This document shows positions 19,417 to 31,634 of a DNA stretch of 64,000 nucleotides, one piece after another. The stretch is from Pseudomonas sp. 8AS (GTDB taxonomy: Bacteria > Pseudomonadota > Gammaproteobacteria > Pseudomonadales > Pseudomonadaceae). Numbering within the stretch: position 1 is the first letter of the stretch; each line of letters starts with the position of its first letter. Below the pieces are notes generated by a model. That model was not told the origin of the DNA. It saw only the letters and a program-made list of their open reading frames with translations, and did no database searches. The stretch lies in the NCBI RefSeq assembly GCF_902506505.1, contig NZ_LR733406.1, positions 620,001-684,000 of the forward strand. Reading direction: 5' to 3'. Both the position numbers and the translations under genes were made by a program.

Positions 19417-21321
19417 ATGGATCTGCCCATGTCCCGTTCTGGCCGTTTCTGGCTGATGCTCTTGCTGCCCGTCCTGTCCCTGTTCAGCCTGGCTGCCGGG
19501 GCCGCAACCACTGAAGGGGCGGCCCAGGCCCTGCACCTGCTGGGCTATATCGGCGCCGACTACCCGGCGACCGTGGCCGCCGGCGAGATCGTCGATGGGG
19601 GCGAATACCGCGAGCAGCTGGAATTCCTCGGGGTGCTCCAGGGGCTGATCGTCGCCCTGCCGGCCAAGGCCGAGCGCGCGGAGCTGGAGCAGGGCGTCGC
19701 CGGGCTGCGCCAGGCGGTTAGCCAGCGCCAGCCGGGCGAGCAGGTCGCCAGCGAGGCGCGGCGCCTGGCCGCGCGGCTGGCCGAGCTGTACCAGGTGCAC
19801 CAGGCGCCGGCGATCACGCCCGATCCGGCACGCGGCGCGCCGCTGTATGCCCAGCATTGCGCGGTCTGCCACGGCGCCCAGGGGGCCGGCGACGGCCCCG
19901 CCGGCATCGGCCTGGAGCCGCCGCCGGCCAACCTGCGCGACCGTGCGCGGCTGGACCGCCTGAGCCTGTACGACCTGTTCAACACCCTCGGCCTGGGGAT
20001 CGAGGGCACCGACATGCCGGCTTTCGCCGACCAGCTCGACGAGCGCCAGCGCTGGGATCTGGCCAGCTATATCGCCGGCTTCAGCGCCGAGCCCGGCGCG
20101 GCGGGCAGCAGCCCTTTCAGCCTGGCCGCCCTGGCCGGGCAGACGCCGGGCGAGGTCGCCGCCCGCGGCGGCGACAGTGCCGCCTTCCGCGCCCAGCGCG
20201 CGCAGCCGCCGCAACAGCAGCGCGGCCCGCAGGAGCTGATCGGGCACACCGTTGCCACCCTCGAGCGCAGCCTGCAGGCCTACAGGGAGCATGACCGCGA
20301 GCAGGCCTACGACCTCTCGGTGGCCGCCTACCTGGAAGGCTTCGAGCTGGTCGAGGGCGCCCTCGACAACCTCGACACGCTGCAGCGCAAGAGCACCGAG
20401 AAGAGCCTGATGGCCTACCGCCAGGCGCTGCAGGATGGCGCCAGCGTGGCCCAGGCGGCGCAGGCGCTGGAGGCGGCCAAGGTGCAGTTGGCCGAGTCCG
20501 CCGAGCTGCTCGCCGGCGGCGCGATGAATGCCTCGCTGAGCTTCTTCTCCAGCCTGCTGATCCTGTTGCGCGAAGGCCTGGAAGCTATCCTGGTGCTGGC
20601 GGCGATCCTTGCCTTCCTGCGCAACACCGGCCAGCCGCAGGCGGTGCGCAGCGTGCACATCGGCTGGGGCCTGGCGCTGCTGGCCGGCGTCGCCACCTGG
20701 GCCCTGGCGGCCTACCTGATCGACGTCAGCGGCGCCCAGCGCGAGCTGCTGGAAGGCCTCACCGCGCTGTTCGCCAGCGTCATGGTGCTGTGGCTCGGGG
20801 TGTGGATGCACGACCGCCGGCATGCGGCGGCCTGGCAGGACTACATCAAGAGAAGCCTGGTCGGCGGCGGCGGGCGCTTCGGCTTCGCCGTGCTGGCGTT
20901 CTTCTCGGTCTACCGCGAGCTGTTCGAGGTCATCCTGTTCTACGAAACCCTCTGGCTGCAGGCCGGCCCGGCCGGTCACGGCATGGTCCTGGCCGGTGCC
21001 GGAGCGGCCCTGGTGCTGCTGCTCGGCCTGGCCTGGGTGATCCTGCGCGGCTCGCGCAAGCTGCCGCTGGCGACCTTCTTCAGCGCCAACGCGGTGCTGC
21101 TGTGCGCGCTGTCGGTGGTGTTCGCCGGCCACGGCGTGGCGGCGCTGCAGGAGGCCGGGGTGCTCGGCACGCGGCCGGTGGCTTTCTTCGACTTCGACTG
21201 GCTGGGCATCCACGCCGATGCCTGGAGCCTCTCGGCCCAGGGCCTGGCGCTGGCCGCCATCGTGCTGCTGTACGGGCGCAGCCGGCTGGGCGAGCGCCGC
21301 CGCGCGCAGGCGGCCGGATAG
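19417..21321 (+). CDS. Cytochrome c/FTR1 family iron permease
   Basis: Predicted high-affinity ferrous iron importer with a fused electron-transfer domain. The 634 residues read in order: a signal-like helix (about 9-29); a periplasmic helical part; a cytochrome c domain with heme site CAVCH (148-152) and likely axial Met200 (GTDMPAF); a linker (about 225-365); and an FTR1 permease of about seven helices from 366. The permease has both iron-binding motifs, REGLE (385-389) and RELFE (500-504). The heme domain may oxidise iron during transport. ATG 19417 has no clear ribosome-binding site; ATG 19429 is an alternative. Confidence 0.9.
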   Translation: MDLPMSRSGRFWLMLLLPVLSLFSLAAGAATTEGAAQALHLLGYIGADYPATVAAGEIVDGGEYREQLEFLGVLQGLIVALPAKAERAELEQGVAGLRQAVSQRQPGEQVASEARRLAARLAELYQVHQAPAITPDPARGAPLYAQHCAVCHGAQGAGDGPAGIGLEPPPANLRDRARLDRLSLYDLFNTLGLGIEGTDMPAFADQLDERQRWDLASYIAGFSAEPGAAGSSPFSLAALAGQTPGEVAARGGDSAAFRAQRAQPPQQQRGPQELIGHTVATLERSLQAYREHDREQAYDLSVAAYLEGFELVEGALDNLDTLQRKSTEKSLMAYRQALQDGASVAQAAQALEAAKVQLAESAELLAGGAMNASLSFFSSLLILLREGLEAILVLAAILAFLRNTGQPQAVRSVHIGWGLALLAGVATWALAAYLIDVSGAQRELLEGLTALFASVMVLWLGVWMHDRRHAAAWQDYIKRSLVGGGGRFGFAVLAFFSVYRELFEVILFYETLWLQAGPAGHGMVLAGAGAALVLLLGLAWVILRGSRKLPLATFFSANAVLLCALSVVFAGHGVAALQEAGVLGTRPVAFFDFDWLGIHADAWSLSAQGLALAAIVLLYGRSRLGERRRAQAAG

Positions 21322-21384
21322 GCCGCACCCCGGCCGGCGGATGGCTTACCATGCCGGCCGGGTCATTCTTGGAGAACCTGTGCG

Positions 21385-21837
21385 ATGCGTGTCTGGATCG
21401 ATGCCGACGCCTGCCCGCGGGCGGCGCGGGATCAGGTGGTGAAGTTCGCCCTCAAGCGTGGCTTCGAGGTGGTGCTGGTGGCCGGCCAGCCGGTGGCGCG
21501 GCCGGGCTTCACCTGCGTGCGGCTGATCGTGGTGCCGAGCGGCCCGGATGCGGCGGACGATCACCTGGTCGAGCATGCCGTGCCCGGCGAGCTGGTGATC
21601 TGCAGCGACGTGCCACTGGCCGACCGCCTGGTGAAGAAGGGCGTCAGTGCCCTCGATCCGCGCGGTCGCGAGTTCGACGAACGCAACATAGGCGAGCGCC
21701 TGGCGGTGCGCAATCTGTTCACCGACCTGCGCGAGCAGGGCCAGATGGGCGGCGGCCAGGCCGCCTACGGCGATAAGGATCGTCAGGCCTTCGCCAATTC
21801 GCTGGACCGTATCCTCACCCGCCTGATGCGCGCGTAG
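21385..21837 (+). CDS. yaiI: YaiI/YqxD family protein (DUF188)
   Basis: A 150-residue cytoplasmic protein. MRVWIDADACPRAARDQVVK, the internal GPDAADDHLVEHAVPGELVI, DVPLADRLVKKG and the C-terminal GGGQAAYGDKDRQAFANSLD are the conserved blocks of the YaiI/YqxD (UPF0178) family. The conserved Asp residues suggest a PIN/NYN-like nuclease fold, but no activity is established to my knowledge. The ATG is preceded by TTGGAGAA. It is 63 bp after the FTR1 gene on the same strand and may be its distal partner. Confidence 0.9.
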   Translation: MRVWIDADACPRAARDQVVKFALKRGFEVVLVAGQPVARPGFTCVRLIVVPSGPDAADDHLVEHAVPGELVICSDVPLADRLVKKGVSALDPRGREFDERNIGERLAVRNLFTDLREQGQMGGGQAAYGDKDRQAFANSLDRILTRLMRA

Positions 21838-21880
21838 CCCGGCTGCAATCCGCAGGCAGATAGCTCAGCAGATCTACGGC

Positions 21881-22351
21881 TTAGCCGCACAGATAGGTGC
21901 CGGTACCCACGGCGACCAGGCTGCCGTCGTCGCCGTGCAGTTCGCTGCGCACCACCGCCACCTTGTTGCCGGAGCGCAGCAGCACCGCCGTGGCGGTGAA
22001 CGACTGGCCGCGCCCGGGGCGCAGGTAGTCGACGCGCAGGTCGATGGTGCCGAGCTTGGACAGGCGGGCCATGCGCTCGCTGCTGGGCAGGTGCTGGTGC
22101 CGCTCGAAGGCGCCGATCAGCGCCATGGCGCCGCCGGCCACGTCGAGCAGCGAGGAGATCACTCCGCCGTGCAGGATGCCGTGGACGAAGTTGCCGATCA
22201 GCTCGGGCTTCATCGGCAGGCTCATCACCACCTTGTCGACGGCCAGCTCGTCGAGCCGGATGCCCAGCACCTGGTTGAACGGGATGCGCTGGAAGAAGCT
22301 GCTGACGGCGTCGTGCAGCTCGGCGGTGAGTTCGAAGGGGGCGTGGCTCAT
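21881..22351 (-). CDS. Hotdog-fold thioesterase (PaaI-like)
   Basis: A 156-residue protein of the hotdog thioesterase superfamily. The active-site helix region reads GNFVHGILHGGVISSLLDVAGGAMA (about residues 52-76), matching the HGG-x-D pattern of PaaI/YigI-like acyl-CoA thioesterases. It probably hydrolyses an acyl-CoA; the substrate is unknown. AGGAA lies before the ATG at 22351. A longer open frame upstream overlaps the palindromic repeat and elbB and is not coding. Confidence 0.87.
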   Translation of the reverse strand: MSHAPFELTAELHDAVSSFFQRIPFNQVLGIRLDELAVDKVVMSLPMKPELIGNFVHGILHGGVISSLLDVAGGAMALIGAFERHQHLPSSERMARLSKLGTIDLRVDYLRPGRGQSFTATAVLLRSGNKVAVVRSELHGDDGSLVAVGTGTYLCG

Positions 22352-22448
22352 GACGGCGTTCCTGCGCTGGAGTGGCCTGTCACGCTGCCGCAATCGGGCC
22401 GGCTTGGCCAGCGCCGCGGCGCGGCTGTCACGGCGATTGGCCGGATCG

Positions 22449-22560
22449 GCGTAGGTTGGGTTGAGGCGCGCAGCGCCGAAGCCCAACGGGCGAAGGTTCA
22501 GGCCCTGTAGCGGCCTGTCTGTCCGCCGTTGGGCTTCGCTGCGCTCAACCCAACCTACGC
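22449..22560. repeat. Palindromic intergenic repeat
   Basis: Left arm 22449-22489 begins GCGTAGGTTGGGTTGAG and ends GAAGCCCAACGG; the right arm 22526-22560 is its near-perfect reverse complement (CCGTTGGGCTTCGCTGCGCT and on to CCTACGC). The left arm has a few extra bases in the middle. About 36 bp separate the arms. It looks like the REP/BIME-type elements dispersed between Pseudomonas genes and could also act as a bidirectional hairpin. I see only this copy in the window. Confidence 0.75.
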
Positions 22561-22572
22561 CAGGTTCGCGGC

Positions 22573-23238
22573 TCAGTGCGGGTGGGCCAGCTCCAGCACG
22601 CGGTCGACCAGCTTGTTGATCCCGCTCGCCGCCTCGGCGATCGACTGGGCGAGCATGTAGGCCGGGGTGCTGACCAGCTTGTGTGCGCTGTCCTCGACTA
22701 TGTCTTCCACCGTGCATTCCTGGTGATTGCCGCCCATCGTCTGCAGCGCGGCGGCGGCCGGGTCTTCGCTGCTGCCCAGGGTGCAGGTGACGCCGGCACC
22801 GAAGATCCTGGTCGCCAGGGCCGGGGCGATGCAGATCAGGCCGATCGGCTTGCCGGCCCTGGCGAAGGCCTGGGCGGCGGCCAGGACGTCGGCCTGCACG
22901 CTGCAGTCGGCGCCCTTCACGGCGAAGTCGGAGAGGTTCTTGGCCACGCCGAAGCCGCCGGGCAGGATCAGTGCGTCGAAATGCTCGACGTGCAGCTCGC
23001 GCACATCCTCGACATTGCCGCGGGCGATGCGCGCGGACTCGACCAGGACATTGCGGCCGCCCGCCATTTCCTCGCCGGTCAGGTGGTTGATCACATGCAT
23101 CTGCGCCACGTTCGGCGCGAAGCACTGCACCTGGGCGCCGCGCTGGTCGAGGCGCAGCAGGGTGATCACGCTTTCGTGGATTTCCGCACCGTCATAGACG
23201 CCGCAGCCGGAGAGGATGACGGCTACTTTCTTGCTCAT
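22573..23238 (-). CDS. elbB: Glyoxalase/DJ-1 family protein ElbB
   Basis: A 221-residue protein of the DJ-1/PfpI class I glutamine-amidotransferase-like superfamily. MSKKVAVILSGCGVYDGAEI is the ElbB N-terminus. The nucleophile elbow is LICIAPALA with Cys at about residue 138, and Glu in GAEIHES supports it. E. coli ElbB was linked to isoprenoid synthesis and has weak glyoxalase activity; the physiological role is uncertain. The start is ATG 23238, preceded by AGGAGCAAGC. Confidence 0.92.
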   Translation of the reverse strand: MSKKVAVILSGCGVYDGAEIHESVITLLRLDQRGAQVQCFAPNVAQMHVINHLTGEEMAGGRNVLVESARIARGNVEDVRELHVEHFDALILPGGFGVAKNLSDFAVKGADCSVQADVLAAAQAFARAGKPIGLICIAPALATRIFGAGVTCTLGSSEDPAAAALQTMGGNHQECTVEDIVEDSAHKLVSTPAYMLAQSIAEAASGINKLVDRVLELAHPH

Positions 23239-23388
23239 GGCTTGCTCCTGATCGGGGATACAGCGGGTGTCGCCAAATGCCGCCCGGCCTGGCATGCCCG
23301 GTACTCGGTGGCGCTGCGCGGCTGGCTTAGCATGGCGACCAATACCGCAATGCTAGCCCGCGAACCGCCGTAACGATATGGGTGAACC

Positions 23389-24630
23389 GTGAATTACATC
23401 CTCTACGCCGTGCCCGTGTTTCTCTTCCTGATCGGCCTCGAACTGCTCGCCGATCGCTGGCGCGGCGTGCGCAGCTATCGCCTGGCCGACGCCTTGAACA
23501 GCCTCAGCGCCGGCGTGCTGTCGACCTCGCTGAACCTGCTGAGCAAGGGTGTCGGCGTGCTCAGCTACAGCTTCGCCTGGCAGCAGCTGGGGCTGTTCGA
23601 GCTGGCGGCCGACAGCCCGTGGGTCTGGTTGCTCGCCTTCGTCGGCTACGACTTCTGCTACTACTGGCTGCATCGCCTGGGCCACGAGCGCAACATCCTC
23701 TGGGCCGCCCATTCGGTGCACCACCAGAGCGAGGAGTACAACCTCTCCACCGCCCTGCGCCAGACCAGCACCGGCTTCATCTTCGGCTGGATCTTCTACC
23801 TGCCGCTGGCCGTCGCCGGGGTGCCGCTGCCGGTGTTTCTCGGCGTGGCGGCGATGAATCTGCTGTACCAGTTCTGGGTGCATACCCGGCACATCCCCAA
23901 GCTCGGCTGGTTCGAATGGTTCTTCGTCAGCCCGTCCAACCACCGCGTGCACCATGCGCAGAACGCGTTGTACATGGATCGCAACTACGGCGGTGTGTTC
24001 ATCCTCTGGGACCGCCTGTTCGGCACCTTCCAGGAGGAGCACGACGAGGAACCGGTGGTGTTCGGCGTGACCACCCCGCTGGCCAGCTGGAACCCGCTGT
24101 GGGCCAACCTGCAGTTCTACGTGCTGCTGTGGCGGGACGCGGTGCGCGCCGAATCCTGGTGGGACAAGCTGCGTATCGGCTTCATGCGCACCGGCTGGCG
24201 TCCGGCCGATGTCGCGGCGCGCGATCCGCGCAGCAAGCCGGACCTGGCGCATTTCACGAAGTTCGCCGTGCCGCTGGGGCGGCCGCGGCAGGTCTACGCC
24301 CTGCTGCAGTTCGTCGTCTATCTGCTGCTCGGCAGCGGCCTGCTGGCGCTGGGCGAGCAGTGGCCGCCGCTTGCCCAGCTGCTCGCCTGCGCCTGGATGG
24401 CCTACGGCCTGTATGCCCTCGGCGCCTGGCTGGAGAACCGGCCGTTCGTGCTGTGGCTGGAGCTGCTGCGCCTGGCGCTCAACCCGCCGCTGCTATGGCT
24501 GGCCGGGCAGCAGGGCCTGCTCGGTACGGCGGCGGATCCGGCCTGGCCGCTGCTGCTGGGCTACAGCGGCCTGAGCCTGCTGGCGCTGGGGCTGCTGCAG
24601 CGGCAACGGGTCGCGCCGCTGCGCGCCTGA
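23389..24630 (+). CDS. Sterol desaturase/fatty acid hydroxylase family protein
   Basis: A 413-residue integral membrane di-iron oxygenase. The three histidine clusters are visible: WLHRLGHE (about residue 95), HSVHHQSEE (about 107) and NHRVHH (about 184), with four or more hydrophobic segments around them and extra C-terminal helices from residue 300 on. Members hydroxylate or desaturate lipids; the substrate here is unknown. The start codon is GTG at 23389. The gene is followed by hemB after 99 bp on the same strand but seems unrelated in function. Confidence 0.88.
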   Translation: MNYILYAVPVFLFLIGLELLADRWRGVRSYRLADALNSLSAGVLSTSLNLLSKGVGVLSYSFAWQQLGLFELAADSPWVWLLAFVGYDFCYYWLHRLGHERNILWAAHSVHHQSEEYNLSTALRQTSTGFIFGWIFYLPLAVAGVPLPVFLGVAAMNLLYQFWVHTRHIPKLGWFEWFFVSPSNHRVHHAQNALYMDRNYGGVFILWDRLFGTFQEEHDEEPVVFGVTTPLASWNPLWANLQFYVLLWRDAVRAESWWDKLRIGFMRTGWRPADVAARDPRSKPDLAHFTKFAVPLGRPRQVYALLQFVVYLLLGSGLLALGEQWPPLAQLLACAWMAYGLYALGAWLENRPFVLWLELLRLALNPPLLWLAGQQGLLGTAADPAWPLLLGYSGLSLLALGLLQRQRVAPLRA

Positions 24631-24675
24631 TTAGTTTGTCGTGGCGATGCCGCAGGCGTCATCAATTGGTCATAA

Positions 24676-25743
<1,068 letters not shown>

Positions 25744-25762
25744 AGCCCCCAGGGAACAAGCG

Positions 25763-27979
25763 ATGAACACCGAGGGACTGAGCGAGAACGAAGTAGTGGA
25801 TGGTCAGCCGATTGCTGCGCCGATCCTGGAGGAAGTGAGCGTGGCCGAAGTAGCACCCGTCGTTGAAGCGCCGGTGGCCGCCCCCGTGGCCGCGCCGGCC
25901 CCCGTGCCGGGGCTGGACGACAGCAGCCTGTACATCCACCGCGAGCTGTCCCAGCTGAAGTTCAATATCCGCGTGCTGGAGCAGGCGCTGGACGAGTCCT
26001 ATCCGCTGCTCGAACGGCTGAAGTTCCTGCTGATCTTCTCCAGCAACCTCGACGAGTTCTTCGAGATCCGCGTGGCCGGGCTGAAGAAGCAGATCAACTT
26101 CGCCCGCGAGCAGGCCGGTGCCGATGGTCTGCTGCCGCACCAGGTGCTGGCGCGGATCTCCGAGCTGGTGCACGAGCAGGTCGGCCGGCAGTACGCCATC
26201 CTCAACGACGTGCTGTTTCCCGCGCTGGCCACGCACAGCATCAACTTCATCCGCCGTCGGCACTGGACCGCCAAGCTCAAGGCCTGGGTGCGCCGCTATT
26301 TCCGCGACGAGATCGCGCCGATCATCACCCCGATCGGCCTCGACCCGACGCACCCCTTCCCGCTGCTGGTGAACAAGAGCCTGAACTTCATCGTCGAGCT
26401 GGAAGGCATCGACGCCTTCGGCCGCGATTCCGGTCTGGCGATCATCCCGGCGCCGCGCCTGCTGCCGCGCATCATCAAGGTGCCGGAGGAGGTCGGCGGC
26501 GCGGGGGACAACTACGTGTTCCTCTCCTCGATGATCCATGCCCACGCCGACGACCTGTTCCAGGGCATGAAGGTCAAGGGCTGCTACCAGTTCCGCCTGA
26601 CCCGCAACGCCGACCTGTCGGTGGACACCGAGGACGTCGAGGACCTGGCCCGTGCCCTGCGCGGCGAGCTGTTCAGTCGCCGCTACGGCGACGCGGTGCG
26701 CCTGGAAGTGGCCGACACCTGCCCGCAGCACCTGTCGGACTACCTGCTCAAGCAGTTCAACCTGAGCGACAGCGAGCTGTACCGGGTCAACGGCCCGGTC
26801 AACCTGACCCGCCTGTTCGCCATCACCGGCCTGGCCAGTCATCCGGAGCTGCAATACGCGCCGTTCACCCCGGTGATCCCCAAGCTGCTGCAGAACAGCG
26901 AGAACATCTTCAACGTGGTGAGCAAGCAGGACATCCTCCTGCTGCACCCCTTCGAGTCGTTCACCCCGGTGGTCGACCTGCTGCGCCAGGCGGCGAAAGA
27001 CCCCAACGTGCTGGCGATCAAGCAGACCCTGTACCGCTCCGGGGCCAACTCGGAGATCGTCGACGCGCTGGTGGATGCGGCGCGCAACGGCAAGGAAGTC
27101 ACCGCGGTGATCGAGCTGCGCGCGCGCTTCGACGAGGAGTCCAACCTGGCCCTGGCCAGTCGCCTGCAGGCCGCCGGCGCGGTAGTGATCTACGGCGTGG
27201 TCGGCTTCAAGACCCACGCCAAGATGATGCTGATCCTGCGTCGCGAGGGCGGCGAGATCGTCCGCTACGCGCACCTCGGCACCGGCAACTACCATGCCGG
27301 CAACGCCCGCCTGTACACCGACTACAGTCTGCTGACCGCCGACGTGGCCCTCGGCGAGGACGTCTCCAAGCTGTTCAGCCAGCTGATCGGCATGGGCAAG
27401 ACCCTGCGCATGAAGAAGCTGCTGCACGCGCCGTTCACCCTGAAGAAGACCCTGCTCGACCTGATCGCCTTCGAGACCCAGCAGGCCAGCGAGGGCAAGC
27501 CGGCGCACATCATCGCCAAGTTCAACTCGCTGACCGACGCGAAGATCATTCGCGCGCTGTACAAGGCCAGCCAGACCGGGGTGAGGATCGACCTGGTGGT
27601 GCGCGGCATGTGCTGCCTGCGTCCGGGTATTCCCGGGGTGTCGCACAACATCCAGGTGCGCTCGATCATCGGCCGCTTCCTCGAGCACACACGGGTGTTC
27701 TACTTCCTCAATGGCGGCGAGGAGAAGATCTACCTGTCCAGCGCCGACTGGATGGAGCGCAACCTCGACAAGCGCGTGGAGACCTGTTTCCCGGTGGAGG
27801 GACGCAAGCTGATCGTGCGGGTGAAGAAGGAGCTGGAAGCCTATCTGACCGACAACACCCAGGCCTGGGCGTTGCAGCCGGACGGGCGCTACCTGCGCAT
27901 CACCCCGAGCGGCAACGCCAACCTGCGCAGCGCCCAGGCCAGCCTGCTGGAGAAGCTGACCAGCCCCGCGGCGCGCTGA
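25763..27979 (+). CDS. ppk: Polyphosphate kinase 1
   Basis: Reversibly polymerises the gamma phosphate of ATP into inorganic polyphosphate at the inner membrane. It has 738 residues, roughly 50 more than E. coli PPK, because of an Ala/Val/Pro-rich N-terminal tail (residues about 12-52) before the N domain ([21 protein letters not shown]). The phosphorylated histidine is H485 ([14 protein letters not shown]), and the second phospholipase-D-like site is near [20 protein letters not shown]. It is downstream of hemB and convergent with ppx, whose product degrades the polymer. Confidence 0.96.
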   Translation: MNTEGLSENEVVDGQPIAAPILEEVSVAEVAPVVEAPVAAPVAAPAPVPGLDDSSLYIHRELSQLKFNIRVLEQALDESYPLLERLKFLLIFSSNLDEFFEIRVAGLKKQINFAREQAGADGLLPHQVLARISELVHEQVGRQYAILNDVLFPALATHSINFIRRRHWTAKLKAWVRRYFRDEIAPIITPIGLDPTHPFPLLVNKSLNFIVELEGIDAFGRDSGLAIIPAPRLLPRIIKVPEEVGGAGDNYVFLSSMIHAHADDLFQGMKVKGCYQFRLTRNADLSVDTEDVEDLARALRGELFSRRYGDAVRLEVADTCPQHLSDYLLKQFNLSDSELYRVNGPVNLTRLFAITGLASHPELQYAPFTPVIPKLLQNSENIFNVVSKQDILLLHPFESFTPVVDLLRQAAKDPNVLAIKQTLYRSGANSEIVDALVDAARNGKEVTAVIELRARFDEESNLALASRLQAAGAVVIYGVVGFKTHAKMMLILRREGGEIVRYAHLGTGNYHAGNARLYTDYSLLTADVALGEDVSKLFSQLIGMGKTLRMKKLLHAPFTLKKTLLDLIAFETQQASEGKPAHIIAKFNSLTDAKIIRALYKASQTGVRIDLVVRGMCCLRPGIPGVSHNIQVRSIIGRFLEHTRVFYFLNGGEEKIYLSSADWMERNLDKRVETCFPVEGRKLIVRVKKELEAYLTDNTQAWALQPDGRYLRITPSGNANLRSAQASLLEKLTSPAAR

Positions 27980-28026
27980 GCCCGCGGCTACGGACGCCTT
28001 GGCCTTGGCGCGCCGCCCGGCATAAA

Positions 28027-28058
28027 CGAAAAAGCCCCGCAAATGCGGGGCTTTTTCG
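28027..28058. terminator. Bidirectional terminator between ppk and ppx
   Basis: A perfect 14-bp stem, CGAAAAAGCCCCGC (28027-28040) and GCGGGGCTTTTTCG (28045-28058), with a 4-nt loop, gives a U run on both strands. It lies 48 bp after the ppk stop and 13 bp after the ppx stop. Confidence 0.92.
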
Positions 28059-28070
28059 TTGCGACGGCGC

Positions 28071-29573
28071 TCAGCGCATGGTCAGGACGAAGCCGATCCG
28101 CGTCAGCCATTCGGCTTCCAAGGCGAAGTCGGCCTGGGTCAGCGGGTTGGCGTCCAGCCAGCCTTCGGGGAAGGTCAGGTCGAGGCTCTGCGGCCCGGCC
28201 TGCAGCTTCAGGCGGGGCATTTCCTGGGTGCCGCGGATATGGTGGAAGAGGATGGCGAAGCGCAGCAGCACGCACAGGCGCAACAGCTTGATGCCTTCCT
28301 CGCCGAACTCGGCGAAGCGCTCCTTGGGGATGTTGCGCCGGTGGCCGCGCACCAGCAGGGCCAGCATCAGCTGGTCCTGGCGCGAGAAGCCGGGCAGGTC
28401 GGAGTGCTCGATCAGGTAGGCGCCGTGCTTGTGGTAGTGGTAGTGGGCGATGTCCAGGCCGATCTCGTGCACCCGCGCGGCCCACTGCAGCAGGTCGCGG
28501 TGCCATTCGTCGTCCAGCTGCCAGGCCTCGCTGACCTGCTCCAGTGCCGACAGTGCCTTGGCCTCGACCCGGGCGGCCTGCTGCAGGTCGACGTGGTAGC
28601 GCTCCATCAGCGCGCCGAGGGTGCGCTCGCGTACGTCCTCGTGGTGATGGCGGCCGAGCAGGTCGTACAGCACGCCTTCGCGCAGGGCGCCTTCGGAGTG
28701 GTCCATGCGCTGCAGGTCGAGGGCGTCGAAGATCGCCTCGCTGATCGCCAGGCCGGCGGGGAATATCTGCCGGCGGTCCGGCTTGATGCCGTCGAGGTCC
28801 AGCTTGTCCACGTCGCCGAGCTTGAGCACCTTGCGCTTGAGCCAGGCCAGGCCCTCGGGGTTGATCTCGCCGCTGCCCAGGCCGCCGGCCTGGATCGCCA
28901 GGCCCACGGCGCGGATGGTGCCGGAGGCGCCCAGCGCTTCCTGCCAGCCGAGGCGCTGCAGGCCCTGTTCGATGGTCATTAGTTCCAGGCGCGCGGCGGT
29001 GTAGGCCTGGGCATAGCGCGCGGCGGTGACCTTGCCGTCCCTGAAGTAGCGCTGGGTGTAGCTGACGCAGCCCATCTGCAGGCTTTCGCGCAGCAGCGGC
29101 TCGAAGCGCTGGCCGACGATGAATTCGGTACTGCCGCCGCCGATGTCTGCGACCAGGCGCTTGCCGGGGTTGTCCGGCATGCTGTGGGACACGCCGAGGT
29201 AGATCAGGCGCGCTTCCTCGCGCCCGGAAATGACTTCCACCTGGTGGCCGAGCAGGGCTTCGGCGCGGCGGATGAACTCGGCGCGGTTGCGCGCCTCGCG
29301 CAGGGCGTTGGTGCCGACGATGCGCACTGCGCCCTGGGGCAGGCCCTGGATCAGCTGGCCGAAGCGGCTCAGGCAGTCGAGCCCGCGCTGCATGGCTTCC
29401 TCGCTGAGCAGGCGCTGTTCGTCGAGACCGGCGGCCAGCTGCACCTTTTCGCCCAGGCGTTCGAGTATCCGCACTTCGCCATGCTCGGCCTTGGCCAGAA
29501 CCATGTGGAAGCTGTTGGAGCCAAGGTCGATGGCGGCAATCAGGGAAAACGACTCGGGGGCAGTTTGCGGCAT
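28071..29573 (-). CDS. ppx: Exopolyphosphatase
   Basis: Releases phosphate from the ends of polyphosphate; the same family includes pppGpp phosphohydrolase (GppA). It has 500 residues. The ASKHA-fold phosphate loops are [15 protein letters not shown] (about residues 14-28) and [14 protein letters not shown] (about 145-158), with the catalytic Glu in TNALREARN. The C-terminal HD-like helical domain includes [20 protein letters not shown]. The start is ATG 29573; the upstream open frame is the trxA promoter region. It converges with ppk and diverges from trxA. Confidence 0.95.
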   Translation of the reverse strand: MPQTAPESFSLIAAIDLGSNSFHMVLAKAEHGEVRILERLGEKVQLAAGLDEQRLLSEEAMQRGLDCLSRFGQLIQGLPQGAVRIVGTNALREARNRAEFIRRAEALLGHQVEVISGREEARLIYLGVSHSMPDNPGKRLVADIGGGSTEFIVGQRFEPLLRESLQMGCVSYTQRYFRDGKVTAARYAQAYTAARLELMTIEQGLQRLGWQEALGASGTIRAVGLAIQAGGLGSGEINPEGLAWLKRKVLKLGDVDKLDLDGIKPDRRQIFPAGLAISEAIFDALDLQRMDHSEGALREGVLYDLLGRHHHEDVRERTLGALMERYHVDLQQAARVEAKALSALEQVSEAWQLDDEWHRDLLQWAARVHEIGLDIAHYHYHKHGAYLIEHSDLPGFSRQDQLMLALLVRGHRRNIPKERFAEFGEEGIKLLRLCVLLRFAILFHHIRGTQEMPRLKLQAGPQSLDLTFPEGWLDANPLTQADFALEAEWLTRIGFVLTMR

Positions 29574-29790
29574 GGTCAAGGTCTCGAAACTGAACAGAGG
29601 CAGCCGGCCGCACTGGAGCGGTCGGTCCAATGCCCTGCATGTTAACCTCCCCCGGCCGTCCTGCCGCATTCTTTCATCAGCTTTTCCCGGGCAGGCGATA
29701 GGCAAGCACAATGGCCTGCCGACTTTCGGCGCAGGTCAAGGCGGGCTATCATGGCCGCCACTTTTCTGCTTCCGACCACGGAGACTATCC

Positions 29791-30117
29791 ATGAGCGATT
29801 TCATCACCAACGTCAGCGACGCCAGTTTCGAAGACGACGTGATCAAGGCCGAAGGTCCGGTCCTGGTCGATTACTGGGCCGAATGGTGCGGCCCGTGCAA
29901 GATGATCGCCCCGGTGCTCGACGAGATCGCCCAGACCTACCAGGGCAAGCTGAAGGTCTGCAAACTGAACATCGACGAAAACCAGGACACCCCGCCGAAG
30001 TACGGCGTGCGTGGCATCCCGACCCTGATGCTGTTCAAGAACGGCAACGTCGAGGCGACCAAGGTCGGTGCCCTGTCGAAGTCGCAGCTGGCCGCCTTCC
30101 TCGACGCCAACATCTGA
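29791..30117 (+). CDS. trxA: Thioredoxin 1
   Basis: A 108-residue cytoplasmic dithiol reductant for ribonucleotide reductase and other enzymes. The active site is W32-C33-G-P-C36 within [20 protein letters not shown], and the cis-Pro loop is [12 protein letters not shown]. This is the same length as E. coli TrxA. The ATG is preceded by GGAGACTATCC. It has its own terminator, although trxA and rho are neighbours in many gammaproteobacteria. Confidence 0.97.
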   Translation: MSDFITNVSDASFEDDVIKAEGPVLVDYWAEWCGPCKMIAPVLDEIAQTYQGKLKVCKLNIDENQDTPPKYGVRGIPTLMLFKNGNVEATKVGALSKSQLAAFLDANI

Positions 30118-30158
30118 TTGCGCGCGGCCCGGCCGTCTGCTCGGATGTTGCAATAAAG

Positions 30159-30180
30159 CCCCGCACTCTGCGGGGTTTTT
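30159..30180 (+). terminator. Intrinsic terminator after trxA
   Basis: CCCCGCA (30159-30165) pairs with TGCGGGG (30169-30175) over a 3-nt loop, with AAAG before and TTTTT after. It separates trxA from the rho leader. Confidence 0.88.
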
Positions 30181-30369
30181 GCTTTCTGCAGGCTGGACGC
30201 ACCGCCTGGCCGGTGTTACATTCGGCCGGTCAGCGGTTCCTCCGCTGCCCTTCAAGCCGTCGCCGACGCATCCCCAATCGATAATATCGAGCGATCCAGT
30301 CGCCTTCTCGCGGCGCGGCTTCCAAAGCCCAGTGCTTTCACCCCCCTTCCTCAAAGCTACGTCATTCCT

Positions 30370-31629
<1,260 letters not shown>

Positions 31630-31634
31630 GCGGC

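Noticed and set aside
21881..23125. 414-codon minus-strand frame joining the thioesterase to an upstream Arg-rich segment
   Set aside because: Upstream codons lie within elbB in another frame and within the palindromic repeat; the hotdog domain starts at ATG 22351.
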